From assembly GCA_001515955.1 (NCBI GenBank), contig LOES01000037.1:1-54501 (forward strand): DNA of 54,501 nucleotides. Reading direction: 5' to 3'. Origin of the DNA: Clostridia bacterium BRH_c25 (GTDB taxonomy: Bacteria; Bacillota_A; Clostridia; Lutisporales; Lutisporaceae). Positions 43,610 to 52,300 of this stretch are shown here, in pieces. The notes under the pieces were generated by a model. The model saw only the letters and a list, made by a program, of their open reading frames with translations. It had not been told where the DNA came from and searched no databases. A program made the translations under genes and the position numbers. Within the stretch, counting starts at the first letter, position 1. Every line of letters starts with the position of its first letter.

Positions 43610-44683
43610 TCACCGTTTTACTCTTGCATTTCCTTGCCAGATGCTCCAGACTTGTTCTTCGTCACCAGGTTGAGCATAATCCGTAAGAAATGTCGTTGCC
43701 AACGCCCCGCTTGCCCAACCGAACTGAACCCATTTCTCCGGTTCCCAACCCTTTAGAATCGCGTAGAGCATGCCCCCGACAAAGCCATCCCCGCCTCCGA
43801 TACGATCAAGGACAGTAATTTCACGGGATTCCACTACATGCCAGTTCTCACCGTCCAGCATAATTGCACCCCACAAATGGCTGTTGGTGCTTATAACCTG
43901 GCGCAGCGTAGTTGCAAATACTGAAGCATTTGGAAATGCTTCCTTCACATGGCTGATCATAATTTTGAAGTTCTCGATTTTCGATGCAATATCCTTTCCT
44001 CCTGCTTCAGGACCTTCTATTCCAAAGCATAGCTGAAAGTCTTCTTCATTACCTACCAGAATGTCTGAAATACTTGCAATTTCAGTAAAAATGTCTCTAA
44101 GCTCTTTTTCCCTACCACTCCAGAATGATGCACGATAATTCAGATCAAATGAAATCCTCGTTCCATATTTCTTTGCATATCTCGCAAGTTCAAGACAGAA
44201 TGCGCTTGTTTCAGGCGAAAGTGCGGCTATTAATCCTGACAAATGCAAAATCTGAATGCCTTCCCTGCCAAAGATCCTTTCAAGGTCGAAGTCCTTGACA
44301 TTAAGGGTCTGGCCCACCTCACCGGCACGGTCGTTATGTACTCTGGGTCCTCGAGAGCCATAGCCGCTGTCTGCTATATTAAACTGGTGGCGATAGCCCC
44401 ATGGTCCTCCCTGTGGAACTTCCACACCCTCGTAATCCATATGCCGGCTTGCGAGATCGTTTTTGATAAACTTCGCAATCGGGCTGTCTTTCACAAATGC
44501 CGTCAGCACTTTAACAGGAAGTCCAAGATAGGAAGAAATGCTTGCCACGTTAGTTTCTGCACTTGTAGCCTGCATTGTAAAAGTACTGCTGCTGTGAACA
44601 GGCTGTCCGTTCACAGGTGTGATTCGCACGCCCATGCTCGTAGGTACAACCAAAGAATAGGCAAAATCTTTGTGTAATTCCAT
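43610..44683 (-). CDS. PfkB family kinase, 2-keto-3-deoxygluconate-kinase-like
   Basis: A 357-residue sugar kinase with ribokinase fold. The anion-hole motif reads DRIGGGDGFVGGM (common form DTTGAGD), as in 2-keto-3-deoxygluconate kinases. SFDLNYRASFW and ISDILVGNEEDF are also typical of that group. The expected reaction is phosphorylation of KDG or a related keto sugar acid. ATG at 44683 is chosen over the TTG at 44692, which lies only 3 nt from GGGGG. About 140 bp separate it from gnd, holding a weak GC-rich hairpin (about 43542-43574). Confidence 0.82.
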   Translation of the reverse strand: MELHKDFAYSLVVPTSMGVRITPVNGQPVHSSSTFTMQATSAETNVASISSYLGLPVKVLTAFVKDSPIAKFIKNDLASRHMDYEGVEVPQGGPWGYRHQFNIADSGYGSRGPRVHNDRAGEVGQTLNVKDFDLERIFGREGIQILHLSGLIAALSPETSAFCLELARYAKKYGTRISFDLNYRASFWSGREKELRDIFTEIASISDILVGNEEDFQLCFGIEGPEAGGKDIASKIENFKIMISHVKEAFPNASVFATTLRQVISTNSHLWGAIMLDGENWHVVESREITVLDRIGGGDGFVGGMLYAILKGWEPEKWVQFGWASGALATTFLTDYAQPGDEEQVWSIWQGNARVKR

Positions 44684-44775
44684 TTTTATCAAAGCCCCCT
44701 AACAATATTATTGATTTTTACTTTCTTTCTTTTATTTTTTTAAGTATATACTTCAACCCATATCCGAGAAAACTG

Positions 44776-45774
44776 CTATTTCATGTATTTGGGGCTGTAC
44801 TCTGCAGCGAGCCTTATAGCTTCCTCCATACTTACGGAGCTCGCTATTCCCTTGCCGGCAATATCAAAAGCTGTTCCATGATCAACTGACGTTCTTAAAA
44901 ACGGCATCCCTATAGTCAATGAAATCGTCTTCTCGAAATCTACAGTCTTGGTTGCTATATGCCCCTGGTCATGGTAGAGTGACAGCACTGCGTCGTATCT
45001 CCCTCTTAAAGCCTGATAGAATACCGAATCCGCAGGTATAGGCCCTACGACATTTATTCCTTTTACACGCGCTTCATATACAGCCGGCTCAACATCCGTT
45101 ACCTCTTCATCACCAAAAAGCCCATGTTCACCATTGTGCGGATTAAGCCCAGCAACTGCCAGAAGACCTTTCTCGAGCCCAAGATTTCTTAATGCACTCT
45201 CGCATCTCATAATATAATCGACAATCTTATCTTTTTTAACCAGGTCACATGCTTTTCTCAGTGAAACATGCCTTGTAAGAAAGAATACTCTCATATTGTG
45301 AACCTGAAACATTGTAAGCGGATCATTTGTGTTTGTCAGACCGGCGAGCATTTCCGTATGGCCTATATAGTTGATTTTTGCAGCTTTGATTGCTTCCTTA
45401 TTTATCGGAGCAGTGGCAATTGCATCAATTTTTTTTGCTTTCGTAAGCTCTACGGCCTTGACGATAAATTTGAAAGCAACAGCACCAGCTTGTTCCTGTA
45501 CCTTGCCATATTCCAGCATACTTGTATCGATATCTTCAAGGGATATGACATCTGCAATACCATATTCATATCTGGCTTCATCAGGTTCTCTTATAACGTT
45601 CATAATGAGCCCTGTTTTTACAAGCCCTTCAATTTTCTTTAAAACTGCTATATTTCCAATGACAAGTGGTTTGCAGACCTTAAAAATTTCTTCATTTTTT
45701 AGTGCTTTAAGAACGATTTCCGGGCCTATTCCAGCAGGATCCCCAAGTGTTATACCAATAACAGGTCTCTCCAT
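44776..45774 (-). CDS. PdxA-family dehydrogenase (PdxA2-like)
   Basis: A 332-residue NAD-dependent dehydrogenase of the 4-hydroxythreonine-4-phosphate dehydrogenase family. Motifs: [14 protein letters not shown] at the N-terminus, [24 protein letters not shown] and [27 protein letters not shown]. In sugar-acid clusters, PdxA2 proteins oxidise 4-phospho-D-threonate or erythronate to dihydroxyacetone phosphate, normally after a DUF1537 kinase that is absent here; the PfkB kinase might take that place. ATG at 45774 is preferred over a TTG at 45795 that overlaps the AGGAG site. It is the first gene of the sugar-acid operon. Confidence 0.85.
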   Translation of the reverse strand: MERPVIGITLGDPAGIGPEIVLKALKNEEIFKVCKPLVIGNIAVLKKIEGLVKTGLIMNVIREPDEARYEYGIADVISLEDIDTSMLEYGKVQEQAGAVAFKFIVKAVELTKAKKIDAIATAPINKEAIKAAKINYIGHTEMLAGLTNTNDPLTMFQVHNMRVFFLTRHVSLRKACDLVKKDKIVDYIMRCESALRNLGLEKGLLAVAGLNPHNGEHGLFGDEEVTDVEPAVYEARVKGINVVGPIPADSVFYQALRGRYDAVLSLYHDQGHIATKTVDFEKTISLTIGMPFLRTSVDHGTAFDIAGKGIASSVSMEEAIRLAAEYSPKYMK

Positions 45775-45832
45775 TATGAGCACTCTCCTAATCAAAAATT
45801 ATATTACTCAAACGACTTGACTTCCTCCAATG

Positions 45833-46010
45833 TAATTATATATACAAATAATAACGTTGTTTTTTACAAATTTCACTACTTAAATTGCTGTTTAAATCGC
45901 AAATATTGCTATGTTTTTTAGGTGCACGGATATGCCCAACCAGGGCTAAGGCTAGCGGCATCCCCAGTAACATAAGAATAACCAAGCCAAAAAGTAAGAG
46001 TTTGTATAAC
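45833..46010 (-). other. hydrophobic ORF remnant, DctM-like
   Basis: Directly after the DUF554 stop, one minus-strand frame is open for 57 codons without a convincing start. It includes LLLFGLVILMLLGMPLALAL, which resembles the N-terminal helix of TRAP large permeases, followed by unrelated residues. It may be the stub of a lost transporter of the sugar-acid module, or a chance hydrophobic frame. Confidence 0.25.
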
Positions 46011-46012
46011 TA

Positions 46013-46729
46013 TTATAGATTCAAATAATTCCACAGATAGGACAATGGCATAACCAGAACCATGGCCGGAAGCATATTGGCTATTGGAATGCTTTTAATT
46101 TCATTGATTCTAAATCCGGTAGCCAGCATTATAATTCCTCCGCAGGCTGTAAAGTCTGCAATAATAATAGGATTTGTCAGCGGCATTATTACTATTGCCA
46201 TATAGTACAGTATCAGCAGTATCAAAAACTGGGGTATGCTTAGAATTGCAACCAAAAAACCCAATGAAGCACTGAATATCATAGAAGCAAACAAGTCTAA
46301 TAGTGCTTTGGTAATGAGTATGGTATGGTCACCTGTAATGCCGGCATGTAAAGCACCGTAGATACCTGTTCCGCTTGCGCAAAACAATACAGCAATGCTG
46401 ATAAATTTCTCCATAGAGAAGCTGTCTTTTGTGTCGCCGCTTTTACCCATGATTTTTTCCATTGGCACCTTTATTTTCTCTATTAAAGCAGCTATGCTTT
46501 TTTCAATATACAGCAGCTCACCTGCTACCGTGCCCAAAATGACAGACAGCACAACAGCCGGTAAGGTTTGTATCTTGATGATGGCCAGAATTCCCATGGA
46601 CATAGATATAAACCCAAATAACATTGGCAATGTTGTACGAAGGTTTTGCGGCAGCTTTTTACCCGCAAAATTGCCGATAATGGCTCCAATAGCAACCGCC
46701 AAGCTGTTGGCAATAATTCCTGTTGGCAT
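46013..46729 (-). CDS. DUF554 family membrane protein
   Basis: A 238-residue membrane protein with about seven helices. It opens with MPTGIIANSLAVAIGAIIGN and contains LGTVAGELLYIEKSI and FTACGGIIMLATGFRI, all characteristic of DUF554 (YdfK-like). The family's role is unknown; it may be a transporter. The ATG at 46729, 9 nt after AAAGGA, is preferred over one that abuts the ribosome site. It is downstream of the TAXI permease gene, separated by a 13-bp hairpin, so it may be the last gene of that operon. Confidence 0.85.
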   Translation of the reverse strand: MPTGIIANSLAVAIGAIIGNFAGKKLPQNLRTTLPMLFGFISMSMGILAIIKIQTLPAVVLSVILGTVAGELLYIEKSIAALIEKIKVPMEKIMGKSGDTKDSFSMEKFISIAVLFCASGTGIYGALHAGITGDHTILITKALLDLFASMIFSASLGFLVAILSIPQFLILLILYYMAIVIMPLTNPIIIADFTACGGIIMLATGFRINEIKSIPIANMLPAMVLVMPLSYLWNYLNL

Positions 46730-46757
46730 ATTTATCATTCCTTTTCATGAAATTAGA

Positions 46758-46793
46758 AGGGCAAAGTGTAAAATTACAGATACACTTTGCCCT
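46758..46793 (-). terminator. 13-bp hairpin between the TAXI permease and DUF554 genes
   Basis: AGGGCAAAGTGTA (46758-46770) and TACACTTTGCCCT (46781-46793), loop 10 nt. The minus-strand sequence after it (TCTAATTTC) is weak as a T-run, so partial termination or message stabilisation is likely. Confidence 0.55.
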
Positions 46794-46820
46794 ATCTGTT
46801 GCCCATATTTTGCAGACAGC

Positions 46821-48749
46821 CTAAATCTCTTTTGCCTGCTTGATTTTGTTTTTTCTGCTGTTTAATATAGTAATTATGAAAGTTGCAACACCGCAGGCCA
46901 GTCCTAAGAAGTCAAATATTCTGTTTCCCTGAATGAACATTAGAATAGCACTCGCAACAAAGGCAATACGCAGAATCACCGGTATTCTATTAATAAACCA
47001 ACCTGAGATTGCAATTGCCATCATAACGATAGCGATGGTTGTAAGTACTGCGATGTAAATGGTAGAACCCGCTGAGGACTCAATAATGAGTAGTGCAGGG
47101 TTATATACATATACGAATGGAATAATAAAACCCGATAGTCCCAACACAAAGGCCTGTAAACCGGTCTTGCCGGCGCTGGAGTTTGCTATACCGGCTGCAG
47201 CATAAGCTGAAATAGCTACAGGAGGTGTGATAAAGGACATAATTGCAAAATAGAATACAAACATATTGGCAGCTATCGGTGTAATACCCGCTTGAATCAG
47301 CGGAGGAACTCCAATTGTTGCAGCAATGATATATGCAGCGGTTGAAGGAAGCCCCATTCCCATGATTATACAAGCAAACATAATCATAAGCAGCATTAGG
47401 AACAAATTACCTCCGGAGAGCTTGAAAACAATGCTTGTGAACTTTACCCCTATTCCTGTCATACTTACAATCCCGATAACAATACCGGCACAGGCGCAGG
47501 CCATGGCAACCGGAATAGTTGTCTTAACCGCATTGACCAAAGACTCTTTTATCTCCAGTATTGGAAAGCGCTTTTCTTTAACAATGCATTTTATGCAGCC
47601 TACCACCAGCAGCACTGCAATAGCAAATATTGCGGAATAATTTGCAGAAAGCTTCAATCCCAATAAAGCTACAATCAGCATTACAATCGGAAGTGCGTAA
47701 TACCAGCCTTCCTTAATAACTTGTTTAAGCTTTGGCAGACTTTCTTTGGATTCAGCATCCAGCCCAAGCTTGTCTGCTTCAAGATAAACAGAAACCCCCA
47801 AGCTTAGATAGTAGAGAATCCCCGGAATAATTGCTGCTATAACTATATTTGCATAGGAGATTCCTGTAATATCTGCCATAACGAATGCAGCCGCACCCAT
47901 AACCGGAGGCAGCAGCTGACCGCCTGTGGAGGCAACTGCCTCTACAGCACCGGCAAAATCAGGCTTGTAACCTACCTTTTTCATTAGGGGAATGGTAAAT
48001 GTCCCTGTTGTGACAACATTGGCAACAGCACTGCCATTAATAGAACCCATAAGTGCGCTGGATACAACCGATGCCTCTGCGGGACCGCCCTTCATACGTC
48101 CTGTCAAAGCATATGCTATATCAATGAAGAATTTCCCCGCTCCAAACTTTTCAAGAAGCTCTCCAAATATAATGTATAGGGCAACAAAGGAAACAGATGC
48201 CCCAATAGTTGTACCAAAGATGCCCTCCATTGTCCATGTAATATAATTGGTTATATAAGGTATATCGTAGCCTTTATGGGCAATTATCTCAGGCATATGC
48301 GGTCCAAAAAGTGCATAGATCATAAAAATACCGGAAATGACCGTAAGGGCAAAACCGACTGTCCTGCGGGTAACATCCAGAACCAGTATAATAAGCACTA
48401 CACCCATAAGAATGTCAAGCTCACTGGCTCCGCCTATTCCACGCTTAAGCATAGCCTGTATAGAAGTGTTCATTAAAAAGTAAGTACCAACAATTAATGT
48501 AATAAATGCAACTAGTGCAAAAAGCACAGAATACTTTTTATTTTTTTCCAATCCGCCCTTAAACTGGTACAGGTAATACACAATAATAAGGAGAAATACA
48601 TGAAAAACTCTCTGCTGAATTACACTAATGGATGTGCTGTATGCGATATATATATGAAAAATTGATCCAATAAGAGACAGTGTTGTAATGATGAGCATTA
48701 TAAGCTTTGCTATGTTTTTTGCCGGAGCTTTTAGTGATTCCTTCTCCAT
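46821..48749 (-). CDS. TRAP transporter fused permease, TAXI type
   Basis: A 642-residue membrane protein combining the DctQ-like (about 1-170) and DctM-like (about 180-640) parts, as usual in TAXI-type TRAP systems. Landmarks are SFVALYIIFGELLEKFGAGKF, GGPAEASVVSSALMGSINGSAVANV, ASTGGQLLPPVMGAAAFVMA and SFITPPVAISAYAAAGIAN, each given as a short diagnostic stretch. It works with the TAXI binding protein encoded 63 bp upstream. TAXI ligands are poorly known. Confidence 0.93.
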   Translation of the reverse strand: MEKESLKAPAKNIAKLIMLIITTLSLIGSIFHIYIAYSTSISVIQQRVFHVFLLIIVYYLYQFKGGLEKNKKYSVLFALVAFITLIVGTYFLMNTSIQAMLKRGIGGASELDILMGVVLIILVLDVTRRTVGFALTVISGIFMIYALFGPHMPEIIAHKGYDIPYITNYITWTMEGIFGTTIGASVSFVALYIIFGELLEKFGAGKFFIDIAYALTGRMKGGPAEASVVSSALMGSINGSAVANVVTTGTFTIPLMKKVGYKPDFAGAVEAVASTGGQLLPPVMGAAAFVMADITGISYANIVIAAIIPGILYYLSLGVSVYLEADKLGLDAESKESLPKLKQVIKEGWYYALPIVMLIVALLGLKLSANYSAIFAIAVLLVVGCIKCIVKEKRFPILEIKESLVNAVKTTIPVAMACACAGIVIGIVSMTGIGVKFTSIVFKLSGGNLFLMLLMIMFACIIMGMGLPSTAAYIIAATIGVPPLIQAGITPIAANMFVFYFAIMSFITPPVAISAYAAAGIANSSAGKTGLQAFVLGLSGFIIPFVYVYNPALLIIESSAGSTIYIAVLTTIAIVMMAIAISGWFINRIPVILRIAFVASAILMFIQGNRIFDFLGLACGVATFIITILNSRKNKIKQAKEI

Positions 48750-48771
48750 ACAGTTTTCTCTCCTTTTAAAA

Positions 48772-48803
48772 AATGGGCAGGGCTGTTAACAACCCTCCCC
48801 ATT
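48772..48803 (-). terminator. partial terminator between TAXI binding protein and permease
   Basis: On the minus strand AATGGG-G-AGGG pairs with CCCT-G-CCCATT (one G-G mismatch), followed by six T (48768-48773). It ends just before the permease ribosome site and should lower permease expression relative to the binding protein. Confidence 0.6.
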
Positions 48804-48812
48804 CATTATAAC

Positions 48813-49859
48813 CTATTTCTTTAGTGAATCCGGAACGGTTATACCAATTTCCTCGAAATATTTAACAGCACCCGGGTGCAGAGGAATATCAATTTCCTCT
48901 AATGCAGTCTCAATATTAACTTGCTTTTCAACAGCGGCATTACTGCTGGCCCATTCAGCCCTGTTCTCCCAAATTGCCTTAACCATTTTGTAGATTTCAT
49001 CATCTGTGAAACCGGCATTAGTTGATGTGCACATGATAATTCTGGAACGTGGGATTACTACATCAACATCAATACCTGTATATGTGCCCGCAGGTACTGT
49101 ATACTTTGTGTATGCGGGATATGCCTTGTAGAAAGCATCATTTTCGATTGGGATAAACTTAGCCTTCATAGAGGTTGTCAGCTCTGTCATAGCTGCAGAC
49201 TTTAGAGGATGTGTTGCAATAAAGCCGTCTATCTTGCCATCCTTCAATGCACTTACAGCCTCAGACTCAGGCATAAACTGCGGCTTGATATCATCGTAGC
49301 TTAATCCGTAAATCTCCAGCAGAGCTCTTGCAGCCATCTCACCACCACTGCCTGCGGCTCCTACACCGATCGTTTTGCCCTTAAAGTCTTCAACAGAGTT
49401 AATAGGGCTGTTGGCAGAAGTAAACACCTGGAGATAGTTATAAATTGTAGAATAGAGTGCACGGATATCATCATAAGGGTTAGAAGCATAGTCAGCATTA
49501 CCATAATAAGCCATAGATGCAATCTCTGTCTGTGAAATCCCCCAACCCAGTTTTCCCTCATGAAGGTTTCTCAGATTTTCGATAGATGCGGCAGTTGCCT
49601 CACCTGTAGCTGCAAAGCCTTCAACATGATTTGTGATGGTTTCTGCCATCGCCACTCCCATTGGATAGAGAGCTCCTGCTGTACCGGCTGTACCTATTGT
49701 AAATCTCTTAACTGTGCCTGGTGAAGATGCAGCAGGATCGCCGGCTGATGAGGAATCCGGGGTACCGGAAGGAGCCGGTGTGGATGAACATGCTGTTAAC
49801 TGAGCTACTAAGCTTACTACCAACAACATGATGCAGGCAACTCTTAGATATTTTTTCAT
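48813..49859 (-). CDS. TAXI family TRAP solute-binding lipoprotein
   Basis: A 348-residue extracellular protein with signal peptide and lipobox QLTAC (Cys at residue 24). After a Ser/Pro-rich linker the mature domain starts with the TAXI hallmark FTIGTAGTAGALYPMGVAMA. DFKGKTIGVGAAGSGGEMAA and the C-terminal HPGAVKYFEEIGI are also typical. It presents an organic-acid-type ligand to the fused permease. It is 25 bp downstream of the AroA-like gene on the same strand. Confidence 0.93.
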   Translation of the reverse strand: MKKYLRVACIMLLVVSLVAQLTACSSTPAPSGTPDSSSAGDPAASSPGTVKRFTIGTAGTAGALYPMGVAMAETITNHVEGFAATGEATAASIENLRNLHEGKLGWGISQTEIASMAYYGNADYASNPYDDIRALYSTIYNYLQVFTSANSPINSVEDFKGKTIGVGAAGSGGEMAARALLEIYGLSYDDIKPQFMPESEAVSALKDGKIDGFIATHPLKSAAMTELTTSMKAKFIPIENDAFYKAYPAYTKYTVPAGTYTGIDVDVVIPRSRIIMCTSTNAGFTDDEIYKMVKAIWENRAEWASSNAAVEKQVNIETALEEIDIPLHPGAVKYFEEIGITVPDSLKK

Positions 49860-49884
49860 AATAACACCCTTTCTTATTTGGATT

Positions 49885-51183
49885 TTATTTTTCTGTTAGC
49901 CTTTTAACATTAGCACCAATGTTTGTCATTTCTTCATAGAAACGCGGGAATGAAACCCCGACAAACTCTGCGCTGTCAATAAGTGTACTTCCCTCTGCCG
50001 CCAAAGCAGCACAGGTGCATGCCATAACAATACGATGGTCATGATGTCCGTTAAGGTGTGTGCCCTTCAGGTCAGAGTGATAAATAGTCAGTGTTCCCTC
50101 TGTTTCTTCGAACTTACCACCCATCTTTGCAAGCTCCTCTACAATTGTTTTACAGCGGTCTGTTTCCTTTAGACGGCAGGCTTGGATATTCTTAAGGACC
50201 GTTTTACCTTCTGCCTTGCTTCCCAATACTGCAAGTGCAGGAATAGCATCCGGCATGTCCTTGCAGTCAATCTCAATGCCCTGTAGTTTATGTCCCCCTT
50301 CAACAATAACGCCATCTTTACCGTTGTTCAATACCTCAACCTTACCACCCATCTTATTAATTATGTCAACAAATACCTTTTCACCCTGGTGGTCATTAAT
50401 GTCCATGTTGAGCAGCCTGATTTTTGAATCTGTAATAGCTGCCGCTACCATAGGATATGTAGCGCCACACCAGTCAGATGGCACTGCCTTTGTAAATGAC
50501 TTGTATGTCTGTCCTCCCGGGATTATGAATTCTTCGAAGTTGTTATTGGTAATTTTGATACCTGCGGCATTGAGCCAATCAAGGGTCAAAGAGGCATAAG
50601 GCCTTTCACCCAGGTTTTCTACTAAAATACGAGTATCTCCCTGCAGGCTGGGGCAAGAAATAAGCAATCCGATAAGCCATTGAACATTCACACCTGGGAA
50701 GTGAACAGTATGTCCACCCTCAATGGGACCTTCTATAACCAATGGAGCAAGTTCATTATCTCTTGTAGATATTGCCTTACCGCCAAGCTCTCTTATTGCC
50801 TTCAGCAGCGGAGCTATCGGTCTGTAGCATATCTGGTAGTCCCCTGTAATAATTGACTTTCCATTAATCATGGAAGCTACTGTAGTCAGTATATAATATC
50901 CGGTTCCGGAGTTGCCAACATCCAATACCGCGGATGGTGATCTAAGGTCCATACCGATGCCCTCAATTATCCATTCATCATCACCGGAACAATCTATTTT
51001 AGCTCCAAGGGTTCTGCAGCAATCTATAATAGAATAGCTGTCAATACCCGGCATTGGATTGTAGATTCTTGTTTCGCCTTTTGCCAGAGTCCCAAGTACA
51101 ATACCACGTGCGGTACCGGATTTTGAACCGGGAATTCTGACTTCGCCCTGCAGCTGCTTCGTAGGTTCAATTAAATACATCAT
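49885..51183 (-). CDS. divergent EPSP-synthase-like carboxyvinyltransferase
   Basis: A 432-residue protein of the EPSP synthase/MurA fold, full length and unbroken. Compared by eye with E. coli AroA, it keeps K21, S22 and R26 (GSKSGTAR), R121 (YRPIAPL), Q168, D312 (MPDAIPALAVL), E340 and R343 (KETDR) and R384 (DHRIVMA). It lacks the Arg of the usual GTxMR motif (here GNSGTGYY), the Ser-Ser pair before Gln (NVQ), the Asn before KETDR (ACRLKETDR) and the C-terminal Lys of KTFPD (V410, GVSFPRF). Phosphate- and PEP-site residues thus survive partly while the shikimate-phosphate site is altered. No other aro gene is present. First gene of a LysR-controlled operon with a TAXI transporter, so a role on an imported compound is likely. 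Confidence 0.8.
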   Translation of the reverse strand: MMYLIEPTKQLQGEVRIPGSKSGTARGIVLGTLAKGETRIYNPMPGIDSYSIIDCCRTLGAKIDCSGDDEWIIEGIGMDLRSPSAVLDVGNSGTGYYILTTVASMINGKSIITGDYQICYRPIAPLLKAIRELGGKAISTRDNELAPLVIEGPIEGGHTVHFPGVNVQWLIGLLISCPSLQGDTRILVENLGERPYASLTLDWLNAAGIKITNNNFEEFIIPGGQTYKSFTKAVPSDWCGATYPMVAAAITDSKIRLLNMDINDHQGEKVFVDIINKMGGKVEVLNNGKDGVIVEGGHKLQGIEIDCKDMPDAIPALAVLGSKAEGKTVLKNIQACRLKETDRCKTIVEELAKMGGKFEETEGTLTIYHSDLKGTHLNGHHDHRIVMACTCAALAAEGSTLIDSAEFVGVSFPRFYEEMTNIGANVKRLTEK

Positions 51184-51228
51184 AACACTATCATCTCCTA
51201 ATACTTCGTTATTGTTATTACTATATAA

Positions 51229-51257
51229 AACATAACATTGCCATTGATATTTGTGAA
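51229..51257 (-). promoter_or_regulatory. promoter of the AroA-like/TAXI operon
   Basis: On the minus strand TTCACA (51252-51257), 17-nt spacer, TATGTT (51229-51234), with an expected start near 51222. It is weak in itself, as expected for a LysR-activated promoter. Confidence 0.5.
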
Positions 51258-51274
51258 ATAGTTATATATAATGG

Positions 51275-51297
51275 ATTTATAGTCATCGTCTATAAAT
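51275..51297. promoter_or_regulatory. LysR-type operator dyad
   Basis: ATTTATAG, seven bases, then CTATAAAT: a perfect 8-bp dyad containing the T-N11-A motif. Its centre is about 64 bp upstream of the predicted start of the AroA-like operon, the classical LysR recognition-site position, and just ahead of the lysR ribosome site. Confidence 0.65.
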
Positions 51298-51317
51298 TGC
51301 GAGGAGCGGTTTTGATT

Positions 51318-52235
51318 ATGAATATTAACCAGATACGGTATGTACTAAAAGCTGCCCAATGCAACAGCTTTTCCCGTGCGGCAGAAGAGCTGTTTGTCAC
51401 TCAACCTACACTTTCCCAGCAGATTAACAAGCTGGAGCAGGAGCTCAAGCTCACTCTGTTCGAGCGTACAACACGCTCTATCAAGTTAACTGCTGCCGGT
51501 AATGAATTTATTAAATATGCCCAAAGGATTGTAAATGAATGGACCTCCCTGGAGCACACTATGACCAGACATTTGAACCTGGAGAGCGGGAAAATAGTAC
51601 TGGGTGTTTTGCCCACACTAAGCAAACTGAACCTCACCACTCATATTGCCTCGTTCATGGATATTCATCCGGAGGCGGCCATTGAGCTTACCGAGGTATG
51701 GAGTGAGGAGTTGATTACCAAGCTATTATCTGATGAAATTGATATTGCAATTCTAAATCCCGTTTTTCCGATTGACCGTGATATTCTGAGCATGACGGAA
51801 TGTTACCCTATTGTTGAGGACAGTTTAATGCTTGTGGTTAATGCAAGCCACCCTCTTTCAAATTCCCCCTGTGTGGATCTGGATAGCGTAAAACAGCTAA
51901 AAATGATTATGCCATCAGAACATTCCAGTATCCGGAAAACTATCTCCATGGTTTTTGAGAAGAATAACATTAACCCGCTTATTGTTTGCGAGAGCTCCGG
52001 TGTAGATACCATGATAGGCCTGGTGGCTGATGGAATTGGTGTTACATTCTTAACCTCCAGAGTAGCAGAGAAATATAAGCATGACAATGTAAAGGCTGTT
52101 CCAATTCTCCCGCCGATCAAATGCCAGACCGCACTGGTTCTGTCCAAGTGCGCGCAGCACAATAAGATCACACTGGCTTTTAAAAACTTCATTCTGGACA
52201 ACTTTAATGTAAAGGAAAAAACTAAAAACCCCTGA
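51318..52235 (+). CDS. LysR family transcriptional regulator
   Basis: A 305-residue regulator. It has an N-terminal HTH (MNINQIRYVLKAAQCNSFSR, then AAEELFVTQPTLSQQINKLE) and a C-terminal periplasmic-binding-like effector domain (about 90-300; GKIVLGVLPTLSKLNL, LVADGIGVTFLTSRVAEKY). It is divergent from the AroA-like/TAXI operon across 134 bp and very likely controls it. The ATG at 51318 follows GAGGAG; the frame extends 7 codons upstream to a TTG without support. Confidence 0.93.
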   Translation: MNINQIRYVLKAAQCNSFSRAAEELFVTQPTLSQQINKLEQELKLTLFERTTRSIKLTAAGNEFIKYAQRIVNEWTSLEHTMTRHLNLESGKIVLGVLPTLSKLNLTTHIASFMDIHPEAAIELTEVWSEELITKLLSDEIDIAILNPVFPIDRDILSMTECYPIVEDSLMLVVNASHPLSNSPCVDLDSVKQLKMIMPSEHSSIRKTISMVFEKNNINPLIVCESSGVDTMIGLVADGIGVTFLTSRVAEKYKHDNVKAVPILPPIKCQTALVLSKCAQHNKITLAFKNFILDNFNVKEKTKNP

Positions 52236-52256
52236 AAAAATTTTCAGAGGTTTTTA
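52224..52256. terminator. bidirectional terminator between lysR and gatB
   Basis: AAAAACCCCTGAAAA and TTTTCAGAGGTTTTT form a stem with one mismatch that overlaps the lysR stop. It ends in T-runs on both strands, serving the convergent lysR and gat operons. Confidence 0.8.
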
Positions 52257-52300
52257 TATTAAGTTTACTTATACATCTGTCGCCCTCATTGCAATGATTC

